Assembly: GCA_028824555.1 (NCBI GenBank)
Contig: JAPPDJ010000073.1
Span: 1-54,764, forward strand
DNA: 54,764 nucleotides
Direction of reading: 5' to 3'
From: Gammaproteobacteria bacterium
GTDB lineage: Bacteria > Pseudomonadota > Gammaproteobacteria > Pseudomonadales > Azotimanducaceae
Part shown: positions 8,279-15,926 of the stretch, in pieces
How positions within the stretch are numbered: the stretch's first letter is position 1
How the letters are laid out: the number at the start of each line of letters is the position of its first letter
Translations under genes and position numbers: made by a program
The notes under the pieces: model-generated
Told to the model about the DNA's origin: nothing
The model's database searches: none
Seen by the model: only the letters and a program-made list of their open reading frames with translations

Positions 8279-9913
8279 TCATCCCCGTCCTGCACGGAGG
8301 CCCGAGAGGGTGGCGGTGGGCGTTATGGCTTCGGGGTCCACCTTGAGGTGGAGCAGGGCTGGCTTGTTGGCGGCGCGAGCGCGAGCGAATGCAGCGGCGA
8401 ACTCGGCGTTGGTTTGCACGCGTTCGCCATGGGCACCGTGCGCTTCGGCGAGGGCCGCGAAGTCGGGGTTGGCGATGTCGGTGGCGTGGACGCGGCCCGG
8501 AAAGTTTCGCTCCTGATGCATGCGGATCGTGCCGTACATGCCGTTGTCCACGACGAGGATCACCACGGCGGCATCCGCTTGCACGGCGGTGGCGAGTTCC
8601 TGGCCGGTCATTTGGAAGCAGCCGTCGCCGGCGAAGCAGACGACGGTGCTTGTGGGATGCCGCAGCTTGGCGGCGATGGCGGCGGGCAGGCCGTAGCCCA
8701 TCGAACCGGAAGTGGGTGCCACCTGGGTGCCGAAACGGCGGAAGCGGTGGAAGCGATGCAACCAGCCGGAGTAGTTGCCGGCGCCGTTGGTGAGGATGGC
8801 GTCGGGTTCGAGCGCCTCGCGCAGCACTTGCATGACGTGGGACATGGTCAGAGCCCCGGGTGCCGGATGGGGCAGCTTCGACCACTCGAGATAGGCGTTG
8901 TGCAGGCCTTGGATGTACGCGGCGCGTTTGCCGTGCGCCTTTGACGCGGCAAGGAACGGCAGCGGCCGGGCGTGAATGCCGAGCACGTTCGGATGCACTC
9001 GGCCGGGCTCGCCTGTGTCGGCGTGGACATGGACCACCGGGGTCCCGGCCTTCGGCAACTGATAGGACTGGCTTGGAATCTCGGAGAAACGGGTACCGAG
9101 CAGGAGCAAGAGGTCCGTCTCCTCGATGGCATGGCGCAGGGCTGGATTCATGCCGATGCCCACGTCGCCAGCGTAGTGGGGATGCTCGTGGACGAACAGT
9201 TGCTGGCGCCGGAAGGCGCAGGCCACCGGCACACCCGCGGTCTCGGCAAAGGTGGCGAGGCTCGCCGCGGCCGTGGCATTCCAGGTTGAACCGCCGACGA
9301 TGACGAAGGGCCTCTGAGCGGCATTCAGGAGGCGGTCGCATTCGCGCATGGCGACCGCGTCGGGCGTTTCGTCCGCGGGCTCGATGCGTGGTGGTGCCGG
9401 CATGTCGCAGGGATCAGCCAGCATGTCTTCTGGGAGGGCGACTACCGTAGGGCCGGGTCGATCGGCGAGGGCGGCATGGAACGCGTCGGCAACCACGGCC
9501 GGAATGCGACCACCGTCCGACACTTCGGCGACGAACTTCGCCATGCCGCCGTAGAAGGCGGGGAAGTCGAGCTCTTGGAACGCATCCCGTCCACGGGCCG
9601 CGCGTTCGACCTGGCCGGCAAAGAGCACGAGCGGCGTGGAGTCCTGCTGCGCGACGTGGACGCCGGAGCTGGCGTTGGTGGCGCCGGGGCCGCGGGTGAC
9701 GAAGACGACGCCGGGACGGCCCGTGAGCTTGGCGTCCGCCTCCGCCATCATGGCAGCGCCGCCCTCTTGGCGCGCCACCACCGTGTCGATGGCGGAGTCG
9801 CGCAAGGCATCGAGCACCGCGAGATAACTCTCCCCCGGCACGCAGAAGACCCGATCGACACCTTGCTTTTCAAGCGCGTCCACGAGGGCTTGGGCAGCGG
9901 TTCTGGCAACCAT
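8279..9913 (-). CDS. thiamine-diphosphate-dependent enzyme (acetolactate synthase-like)
   Basis: The 544-residue protein has the three-domain ThDP architecture: an N-terminal PYR domain with the catalytic Glu in R-Q-E-G-G-A, a central domain from about 190 to 330, and a C-terminal PP domain with the cofactor motif G-D-G-C-F-Q-M-T...V-V-D-N. The ATG at 9913 is chosen because GAGGAA precedes it; an upstream in-frame start at 9967 lacks this. The family covers acetolactate synthase, benzoylformate decarboxylase and related 2-oxoacid decarboxylases or lyases. Without the small regulatory subunit gene nearby, a catabolic 2-oxoacid or acyloin enzyme is as likely as an anabolic one. It is divergent from the 2-hydroxyacid dehydrogenase gene. 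Confidence 0.82.
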   Translation of the reverse strand: MVARTAAQALVDALEKQGVDRVFCVPGESYLAVLDALRDSAIDTVVARQEGGAAMMAEADAKLTGRPGVVFVTRGPGATNASSGVHVAQQDSTPLVLFAGQVERAARGRDAFQELDFPAFYGGMAKFVAEVSDGGRIPAVVADAFHAALADRPGPTVVALPEDMLADPCDMPAPPRIEPADETPDAVAMRECDRLLNAAQRPFVIVGGSTWNATAAASLATFAETAGVPVACAFRRQQLFVHEHPHYAGDVGIGMNPALRHAIEETDLLLLLGTRFSEIPSQSYQLPKAGTPVVHVHADTGEPGRVHPNVLGIHARPLPFLAASKAHGKRAAYIQGLHNAYLEWSKLPHPAPGALTMSHVMQVLREALEPDAILTNGAGNYSGWLHRFHRFRRFGTQVAPTSGSMGYGLPAAIAAKLRHPTSTVVCFAGDGCFQMTGQELATAVQADAAVVILVVDNGMYGTIRMHQERNFPGRVHATDIANPDFAALAEAHGAHGERVQTNAEFAAAFARARAANKPALLHLKVDPEAITPTATLSGLRAGRG

Positions 9914-10091
9914 GTGTTCCTCTTTTTGCTCGAGCTTGATGCGACGCGGTCCCCAACGGAGAGGCACCGCAATCCACGGAGTTTCACTTCAGGGGCACGT
10001 TATCAGCGAAACGCGACATTCCGCTTCGTCCAAATCAAGGCAAAATCGCACGCTTCATTCAGGCCAATGGCTGCCAGTCAAGGAGAACCAC

Positions 10092-11144
10092 GTGAAAGTA
10101 GCGTTGCAGGGTCGAGCCCAGGGGGCGCAAAAGGAGCTGTACGAGAAGGCCGGGATCGACATCATCGAGGGCGGGTGCCGCACCGAGGACGAGATGATCG
10201 AGCTCATCGGCGATGCCGACGGCGCGCAGGTGGGCATCATGCCGCTGACCTCGCGGCGGGTGATGGAGTCGTGCGCAAAGCTGAAGGTGGTGAGCAGGTT
10301 CGGCGTCGGCGTCGATTCCATCGACATCGACGCCGCCACCGAACTCGGCGTGATGGTGTGCAACGTGCCGGGCTCCAACACGACGGAAGTGGCGGACCAC
10401 GCCATGTCGCTGATGCTGTCGCTCACGAGGCGCATCTACGACGCCATCCGCACGACGCGGGAAGGAGCGTGGGCCGACAATCCGAGCGCCATCGGCGAAT
10501 ACGCCCCCTCCATGCGCCGCCTCGCCGGGCATACGGTGGGGATCGTCGGCTTCGGCAACATCGGGCGGGCGTTCGCCACTCGCGTGCGGGGCTTCGGCGT
10601 CAGCCGCATCCTCGCCTACGATCCCTACGTCAACCAGCTTGCGGCGGATCTCTATGGCGTGACGCTGGTGGACTTCGACACCTTGGCGGCCGAGGCGGAT
10701 TGCATCAGCGTCCACTGTTCGGCCACGGACGAGTCGAAGTATCTGTTCAATGCCGACACGTTTCGTCGCATGAAGCCGACGGCATTGCTGGTGAACACGG
10801 CGCGGGGGCCGATCGTCGATGGCGAGGCCTTGGCCGATGCCCTCGAAGCCGGCGAGATCGAAGCCGCGGCGCTCGACGTGACGGAAGTGGAACCGCTGCC
10901 GTCTGACAACCGCCTGCTCAGCATCCCCAACTGCTACGTTACGCCGCACATCGCCGCCATCTCGGCGGTGTTCCGGACCGAGACCGCAGTGATGCAGGCG
11001 GATAACATCATCCGCATCCTCACCGGCGAAAAGCCGCACGGGCTCGCGAACCCGGAGGTGATTAAGACGGTAGCCATCATGCGGCACACGGACCCAGGCC
11101 GCTGGGCGGGGATTCCGGACTTCTCGACGGCCTTGCAGGTGTAG
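10092..11144 (+). CDS. D-isomer-specific 2-hydroxyacid dehydrogenase (NAD-dependent)
   Basis: The protein has 350 residues. The NAD-binding domain shows G-I-V-G-F-G-N-I-G, and the catalytic Arg, Glu and His are recognisable in N-T-A-R-G, D-V-T-E-V-E-P and T-P-H-I-A. The family includes phosphoglycerate dehydrogenase, glyoxylate/hydroxypyruvate reductase and D-lactate dehydrogenase; no ACT domain is present, so SerA is unlikely. The GTG at 10092 is chosen because AAGGAG sits 7 bases upstream. Divergent pairing with the ThDP enzyme across 178 bases suggests that one makes and the other removes a 2-oxo/2-hydroxy acid, which is inference. Confidence 0.87.
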   Translation: MKVALQGRAQGAQKELYEKAGIDIIEGGCRTEDEMIELIGDADGAQVGIMPLTSRRVMESCAKLKVVSRFGVGVDSIDIDAATELGVMVCNVPGSNTTEVADHAMSLMLSLTRRIYDAIRTTREGAWADNPSAIGEYAPSMRRLAGHTVGIVGFGNIGRAFATRVRGFGVSRILAYDPYVNQLAADLYGVTLVDFDTLAAEADCISVHCSATDESKYLFNADTFRRMKPTALLVNTARGPIVDGEALADALEAGEIEAAALDVTEVEPLPSDNRLLSIPNCYVTPHIAAISAVFRTETAVMQADNIIRILTGEKPHGLANPEVIKTVAIMRHTDPGRWAGIPDFSTALQV

Positions 11145-11204
11145 GGAGCGGTTTCGTCCAATTCACTGGGCCAGCGCGGCCCTGCCTCGGACCGACGGAC
11201 ATGC

Positions 11205-11291
11205 CGTAGGGGCGACCCTTGTGGTCGCCCGTGTCAGGGCAATCCGATCGTTCGAGGCGCGAACACGGGCGAGGAAGCCTCGCCCCGTACG
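11205..11291. repeat. inverted-repeat element between convergent genes (family D related)
   Basis: The left part, CGTAGGGGCGA...TCGCCCGTGT, and the right part, ACACGGGCGA...TCGCCCCGTAC, are inverted copies. Each is itself a hairpin with a different inner loop (ACCCTTGTGG versus GGAAGCC). It separates the convergent dehydrogenase and SDR genes. Confidence 0.7.
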
Positions 11292-11311
11292 AGGCCGACT
11301 CGCGCAGCCGC

Positions 11312-12139
11312 TCAATGCTCCATCACCGCGCCGCCGTCTTGGTTGATGGATTGGCCGTGGATCCAAGAGGCGGCCTCCGTGCATAGGTAGGCGATGAAGT
11401 CGCCCACTTCGTCGTCGCTGCCCCAGCGACTGACGGGGTCGCCAGGATGGGTGCGTTCGGGGCGGTTGTCGGGGCTGACATCGTCCATGCGAGAGGTGGC
11501 GACGGCGCCGGGGCAAACGCAGTTGACGTTGACGCCCTTGGGGCCGAACTCCCGCGCCATGGATTGGGTCATGCCGATCATGGCGAAGTTGGCGGCGTTG
11601 TAGGCGAGGGTGTTGGGGCTGCCGCGCTTGCCGGCCACGGAAGCGATGTTGACGATCTTGCCGCCCTCGCCTTGGGCGTAGATGTGGCGGATCACGGCTT
11701 GGGTGCACAGGAACGAGCCGCGCACCTTCACGTCCACCACGCGCTGGAAAAGGCCGGGATCGAGTTCCTGCACTGGCGTGCGGTCCTCGCCGCGGGCGAT
11801 GGCGGCGTTGTTGATGAGGATGTCGATGCGGCCGAGTTCGCTAACGATGCGCGCAACGGCGGCGTCCGTTTGCTCTTGGTCGGAGACATCGAACCGCAAC
11901 GCAAGCGCCTTCGATCCTTCCGCGACAATCGCCTCGGCAACGCTGTCCACGTCGCGCCAGCCCACCGCCTTCTCGTCCTCGGGGAAGGTGGCGGGGTCGC
12001 GCCCGGTGCCGCTCACGGCGACATCCGCACCGAGCCGCGCCAATGCCACTGCCGCGGCCCGACCGATGCCACGCAAGCGTCCTGCGCCGGTGACCATTGC
12101 CACCTTGCCTGCCAGTTCCCGGTTCCCGTTCGCCGTCAT
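11312..12139 (-). CDS. short-chain dehydrogenase/reductase
   Basis: This 275-residue SDR has the N-terminal motif T-G-A-G-R-L-R-G-I-G, N-N-A-A near residue 100, an I-A-S-V-A-G catalytic Ser region and a P-G-A-V-A-T segment. The active-site position usually reading YxxxK reads A-Y-N-A-A-N-F: the Tyr is kept but the Lys is replaced by Asn. Either the enzyme is altered or catalysis uses another residue. The ATG at 12139 is the first in the conserved domain and follows GGGGGAAAGGA. The upstream continuation of the frame crosses repeats and is not believed. Confidence 0.82.
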   Translation of the reverse strand: MTANGNRELAGKVAMVTGAGRLRGIGRAAAVALARLGADVAVSGTGRDPATFPEDEKAVGWRDVDSVAEAIVAEGSKALALRFDVSDQEQTDAAVARIVSELGRIDILINNAAIARGEDRTPVQELDPGLFQRVVDVKVRGSFLCTQAVIRHIYAQGEGGKIVNIASVAGKRGSPNTLAYNAANFAMIGMTQSMAREFGPKGVNVNCVCPGAVATSRMDDVSPDNRPERTHPGDPVSRWGSDDEVGDFIAYLCTEAASWIHGQSINQDGGAVMEH

Positions 12140-12230
12140 GTTCCTTTCCCCCGTGGGCCTCAATTGCCGGGCAAGATGGTAACGGTCCCTGTGGTGTTTC
12201 ACTTTGACTGGCACAGCACCTGGCGCGCCG

Positions 12231-12348
12231 CTCTGGAGGGAGGGCGTCTCGCCCTCCACCGCGCCCGCTAGGGCGCGCATCCTTCCGGGGCGCACGTGTT
12301 CTGCGCGCCTTGTGGCGCGATGGAGGGCGAGACGCCCTCCCTCCAGAG
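12231..12348. repeat. MITE-like inverted-repeat element (family B)
   Basis: Perfect 28-bp inverted arms (12231-12258 and 12321-12348) enclose about 62 bases. Each arm is itself a hairpin with GGAGGGCG/CGCCCTCC stems and a 3-base loop. A further small hairpin, CGCGCCC-GCTA-GGGCGCG, lies inside. A second element of the same family is at 53436-53567. It occupies the gap 12140-12458 between the SDR and the selenoprotein gene; apart from it I see only possible promoter sequence there. Confidence 0.85.
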
Positions 12349-12458
12349 GGGTGCCGGGAGCTAGTCGAACAGCTGGAAGGTCAACAGAGACCACCACAGT
12401 TCCCGCCCCATCGCTTCTGGTAGGCTCCGAGCCGTCAGCAACTCGCACAAGGCGGTAG

Positions 12459-12920
12459 ATGATGTTGGGACCCGGCGACGCCGCGCCCTCCTTTAAGCTC
12501 AGAAGTCATGCGGGGGAGACCATTTCCTCGGACGATCTCAAGGGCAGTTGGGTGGTGCTGCACACGTTTCCGTTTGCGTTCACCGGTGGGTGAAGCAACC
12601 AAACCTCCACTTTCAACCGTGCGTTGAAGCAGTTTCAGGAAGCAGGTGCCACGCTCCTCGGCATGAGCGTTGACACCACCTTCTCCCTCAATGCCTGGTC
12701 CACGGGGATGGGCGGCATTCGCCATCCGCTGTTGTCGGACTTCTGGCCCCACGGCGCGGTGGCTGAGGCCTTCGGCATCTTTGCGGACGGGCCGGGGATG
12801 GTGCAGCGAACGCTCATCATCATCGACCCGGACGGCGTGATTCGGCACAGCGAGGCGCACACCTCGACGCTACCGGATCCCGACGTTGCGCTCGGCAAGC
12901 TGGGCGAACTCAAGGGTTGA
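12459..12920 (+). CDS. selenocysteine-containing peroxiredoxin (AhpE-like), UGA at the peroxidatic position
   Basis: From ATG-ATG at 12459 the frame reads a peroxiredoxin: G-D-A-A-P-S-F-K-L, D-L-K-G-S-W-V-V-L-H-T-F-P-F-A-F-T-G-G, then UGA (12591-12593), then S-N-Q-T-S-T-F-N and an uninterrupted domain to 12920. If UGA is read as selenocysteine the product has 153 residues with Sec45. The UGA falls exactly where peroxiredoxins carry the peroxidatic Cys of the PxxxTxxC motif. The second half (P-L-L-S-D-F-W-P-H-G-A-V, then a conserved Arg before L-I-I-I-D) resembles mycobacterial AhpE, a 1-Cys peroxiredoxin. An in-frame TAG at 12456 fixes the 5' limit and AAGGCGG is the ribosome binding site. 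A SECIS-like hairpin follows. The gene overlaps the next PhyH gene by TTGA. Expected role: hydroperoxide reduction in the cytoplasm. Confidence 0.85.
12608..12632 (+). promoter_or_regulatory. candidate bacterial SECIS hairpin
   Basis: Starting about 15 bases after the UGA, the transcript can form UUCAAC-loop-GUUGAA (12612-12617 with 12623-12628), with loop CGUGC. The stem extends by a C-G pair around a bulged U (12611). The loop begins 24 bases after the UGA and has a G in its second position, followed by U. These are features required of bacterial SECIS elements bound by SelB. This is a manual fold, not a computed one. Confidence 0.6.
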
Positions 12921-13756
12921 ACACGACGGCGCGACAAGACGCCTATCCGGACCTCGGTCGGGACCTTCGCTTCTTCCCGCTCGGCGTGGAGGAACCGAAG
13001 GTTCTGACGCGGGCGGAGATCGACACCTACAACAAACGGGGCTACCTGTTCGGGTTCGATGTCTTCGACGAGGCCGAGATCGGCGAAATCCGTAGCTATT
13101 TCGACGGCCTCCTGGCGGATGCCCTCGCCAGCGGCTGGGGCAGCTACGAGATCACTAACTGGCACAAGACCTGCCGCGGCGTGTGGGACATCGTCACCCA
13201 TCCGAAGCTGGTGGCCTTCGCTGCCGACATGCTCGGCGAGACGGTGATCTGCCGCCATAGCCACTTCTTCTGCAAGCTGCCGGGGGACGGCAAGCGGGTG
13301 AGCTGGCATCAGGACGCTTCCTATTGGCCGCTGTCGCCGAGCCGAGTCGTCAGCATTTGGCTCGCCATCGACGACGCTACCGAAGCGAACGGCGCCATGC
13401 AGGTGATCCCCCGTTCGCACATCGATGCGCAGGTGCCGTTCTTCGATTCGGACGCGAGCGAGAACAACGTGCTCGGGCAGACGGTGCGGGATCCGGCGAG
13501 CCACGGCGACGCTCCGGTGTCGCTGGCGATGAAGGCGGGACAGATTTCGCTGCACAGCGACTGGCTCTTGCATTCCTCCGAGCCGAACCGTTCCGCCGAG
13601 CGACGCTGTGGACTGGCACTGCGCTACCTCAGCGCCGACGTGCGCGCCTTCAACGGCTGGAACGCCCACTCGGTCATCTGCCAAGGCAGCGACCCAAGCG
13701 GGCACTGGGCCAACCATCCCAGACCCGACGGGGAGACCATTCCGGCTCGGCCGTGA
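12917..13756 (+). CDS. phytanoyl-CoA dioxygenase (PhyH) family protein
   Basis: This 279-residue Fe(II)/2-oxoglutarate oxygenase has the metal triad in S-W-H-Q-D (HxD) and a distal His in S-D-W-L-L-H-S-S-E, with an R-R-C-G-L segment suited to 2-oxoglutarate binding. A TTG start overlaps the stop of the peroxiredoxin gene (TTGA), implying translational coupling. Substrate unknown; the pairing with a peroxidase could protect an oxygen-activating enzyme, which is inference. A hairpin array follows the stop. Confidence 0.85.
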   Translation: MNTTARQDAYPDLGRDLRFFPLGVEEPKVLTRAEIDTYNKRGYLFGFDVFDEAEIGEIRSYFDGLLADALASGWGSYEITNWHKTCRGVWDIVTHPKLVAFAADMLGETVICRHSHFFCKLPGDGKRVSWHQDASYWPLSPSRVVSIWLAIDDATEANGAMQVIPRSHIDAQVPFFDSDASENNVLGQTVRDPASHGDAPVSLAMKAGQISLHSDWLLHSSEPNRSAERRCGLALRYLSADVRAFNGWNAHSVICQGSDPSGHWANHPRPDGETIPARP

Positions 13757-13808
13757 CCCGCGCGCTGCTTGATGGCGGGTGTGGCGCGGGTGTAGGGTCG
13801 GGGCCAGC

Positions 13809-13890
13809 AGTTCGCGCCAGCGAACTACGGACGCGCCCGAAGGGTGCGCGGACGTGCCCGCAAGGGCACGCGGACGCACCGTAAGGCGCG
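13809..13890. repeat. array of four tandem hairpins (family A)
   Basis: Four short palindromes follow one another with 4-6 base spacers: stems AGTTCGC (loop GCCA), CGCGCCC (loop GAA, one G-U pair), CGTGCCC (loop GCAA) and CGCACC (loop GTAA, one mismatch). Stem sequences differ but pairing is kept. The array lies between two co-directional genes. Confidence 0.85.
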
Positions 13891-13925
13891 CCTGCACCGG
13901 GCAACCGCTTTCGGGGGAGGTGGTC

Positions 13926-15002
13926 ATGGAGCTTCGGTCACTTGGCGCATTGGCTGCGCTGCTCATGGTCGGCGGCGCGCTGGCCGCCGACATCCCGCGT
14001 ACAAAGGACGGCAAGCCCGACTTCTCGGGCACCTACGACATCACCACGCTCACGCCCTTCAGTCGGGCACCGGAACTTGGCGAACGCAAGACGTTCACCG
14101 CCGAGGAAGTCGCAGAGCGGCGCCAGCGCGCGCATTCGCAGTTGGAACAGGCCGCGGCACCGCTCGACCCGGATCGCGAGGTGCTTGCGGCGCCGGAGGG
14201 GCAGGCGCGGGACCGGGGCGTAGACGTCTCGGGCGACTTCACCCCGGGCAGCTACGACTTTCACTGGTTCGACTGCGGCGGCATTTACTGCGACCTCTAT
14301 CAGGTGGATGGCGAGTACCGCACGTCGATCCTCATCGACCCGCCCAATGGCCGGATGCCGCCGCAATCGGAAGCCGGCAAGGCCCGTCAGGCGACGCTCC
14401 GGCCCTACTACAAGCCGAAGTACCCCGGCGAGGCGTGGTGGCTCGCCGACGGCAGCGACCCCTACGACAACCCCGAAGGGCAGTCCATCGGCGACCGCTG
14501 CATCTACATGTCGATCACGGTGCCGATGCGGCCGGTGGTGTACAACAACATCAAGACCATCGTCCAGACCGACGACCATGTGCTCATCATGGTGGAGTGG
14601 ATGCACTGGCCGCGGGTGATTCGGCTCGGCTCCGAGCACCTGCCGGAAGAGATGACCTCGTATGGCGGCGATTCCATCGGCTGGTGGGAGGGCGACACGC
14701 TGGTGGTCGAGACCACCAACTTCAAGGACTTCATGTCGCCACATCCAGCGCGCCCGGACCTGCGCATCATCGAGCGGTTCAGCCCCAACGCCGATGGCGG
14801 CTTGCTCTACAACTTCACCGTCCACGACCCGGACTACACGATGCCCTACACCGGCGAATACCCGTGGACCCGCACGGACAAGCTCATGTATGAGTACGCC
14901 TGCCACGAGGGCAACTATTCGATGGCGAACACGCTGCGCGGCGCCCGGGTGCTGGAGCGCAAGTGGATGGAGCAGCAAAGCGCTGCGGAGGGCACGGAAT
15001 GA
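13926..15002 (+). CDS. exported protein of unknown function (quinoprotein-associated)
   Basis: The 358-residue protein starts with a clear signal peptide (hydrophobic L-A-A-L-L-M-V-G-G-A-L-A-A) from the ATG at 13926, preceded by GGGGAGGTGG. The mature part contains the motif G-W-W-E-G-D-T-L-V-V-E-T-T-N-F near residue 255, shared in shorter form by the next gene (W-H-G-D-T-L-V-I-E-V). I recognise this as an uncharacterised secreted family that often neighbours PQQ quinoproteins. Two Cys near residue 120 (D-C-G-G-I-Y-C) could form a disulfide. It overlaps the next gene by ATGA, so the two are co-translated. Confidence 0.75.
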   Translation: MELRSLGALAALLMVGGALAADIPRTKDGKPDFSGTYDITTLTPFSRAPELGERKTFTAEEVAERRQRAHSQLEQAAAPLDPDREVLAAPEGQARDRGVDVSGDFTPGSYDFHWFDCGGIYCDLYQVDGEYRTSILIDPPNGRMPPQSEAGKARQATLRPYYKPKYPGEAWWLADGSDPYDNPEGQSIGDRCIYMSITVPMRPVVYNNIKTIVQTDDHVLIMVEWMHWPRVIRLGSEHLPEEMTSYGGDSIGWWEGDTLVVETTNFKDFMSPHPARPDLRIIERFSPNADGGLLYNFTVHDPDYTMPYTGEYPWTRTDKLMYEYACHEGNYSMANTLRGARVLERKWMEQQSAAEGTE

Positions 15003-15877
15003 GGGCGCTACGAGTTCGCGCAGCGAACTGCCGACGCGCCCGCAAGTGCGCGCTGGCCGCCATCTCGGGACTTCTCTTTGCCGTTGCGGCCGGGGCCGAT
15101 GAAGGCTGGACGGCCCCGCGCGGCCCTGGCGGCGTGCATCCGGACCTGAACGGCGTTTGGCAGGCCGTGAACGAGGCGCATTGGGACATCGAGCGACATG
15201 TGGCAAGGGCGTCGGTGCAGCTTCGCGAGGGGCCGATGGGGCCGGTGCCGGCCATCGCGACCCTGCGCATGGGTGCGACCCTGGCGGTGCCGCCGAGCCT
15301 CGGTGTCGTGGCTGGTGGCAAGCTGCCGTACCGCCCGGAGGCGCTCGCGAAACGTGACGCCAACCGCGCCCGCTGGAGCGAGCTGGACCCGGAAGTGAAG
15401 TGCTATCTGCCGGGCATTCCGCGTGCCAATTACCTGCCGCACCCCTTCCAGATCTTCCAGGGCGCGAGCAATATCGAGTTCGTCTATCAGTTCGCTGGCG
15501 CCAACCGCAACATTCTCACGTACGACCCGGGGCCGGCGCCAGCCGACTCGTGGATGGGCCAGTCGGTGGCGTCTTGGCATGGCGACACGCTGGTGATCGA
15601 GGTGACGGCGCAGAACGCAGACACTTGGTTCGACCGTGCCGGCAACCATCACAGCGCCGCCATGACGGTGGTGGAGCGCTTCACGCCGATGGGTCCGAAC
15701 CACTTGCACTACGAAGCCACCATCGACGATGCAGAAACATTCACGCGGCCGTGGACGATGGCGATGCCGCTCTACCGCCGCATGGAACCGAACGCCATGC
15801 TGCTCGACTTCAAGTGCGTCGAGTTCGTCGAGGAACTGCTGTACGGCGAGCTCCGGCGACACCCGTTGCCGCGGTAG
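14999..15877 (+). CDS. exported protein of unknown function, second of a tandem pair
   Basis: The 292-residue protein has a signal peptide and shares the G-D-T-L-V-I-E core with the preceding protein, so they are probably distant paralogues. The ATG at 14999 overlaps the previous stop. The N-terminal, pre-hydrophobic region (about residues 5-19) is encoded by a dispersed hairpin element (15013-15052), so its arginine-rich n-region appears to be supplied by a repeat. Mature-part motifs include P-x-Y-L-P-H-P-F-Q and R-F-T-P-M-G-P-N. Function unknown; context suggests involvement with the neighbouring quinoproteins. Confidence 0.72.
   Translation: MRALRVRAANCRRARKCALAAISGLLFAVAAGADEGWTAPRGPGGVHPDLNGVWQAVNEAHWDIERHVARASVQLREGPMGPVPAIATLRMGATLAVPPSLGVVAGGKLPYRPEALAKRDANRARWSELDPEVKCYLPGIPRANYLPHPFQIFQGASNIEFVYQFAGANRNILTYDPGPAPADSWMGQSVASWHGDTLVIEVTAQNADTWFDRAGNHHSAAMTVVERFTPMGPNHLHYEATIDDAETFTRPWTMAMPLYRRMEPNAMLLDFKCVEFVEELLYGELRRHPLPR
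15013..15052. repeat. family A hairpin pair inside a signal-peptide coding region
   Basis: AGTTCGC-GCA-GCGAACT and CGCGCCC-GCAA-GTGCGCG (one mismatch) match the intergenic family A units at 16403 and 21946. Here they lie in frame inside the 5' end of the exported-protein gene that starts at 14999. Confidence 0.8.
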
Positions 15878-15926
15878 CCCGAACCAACCAACGCGGCTCG
15901 TGTGCCGCCCGCGGAGGAGCGCTTCC

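Noticed and set aside
12591-12593. The UGA as a simple nonsense mutation making a pseudogene
   Set aside because: The frame continues without other disruption, the UGA falls exactly on the catalytic residue and a SECIS-like hairpin follows, which together fit recoding better than decay.
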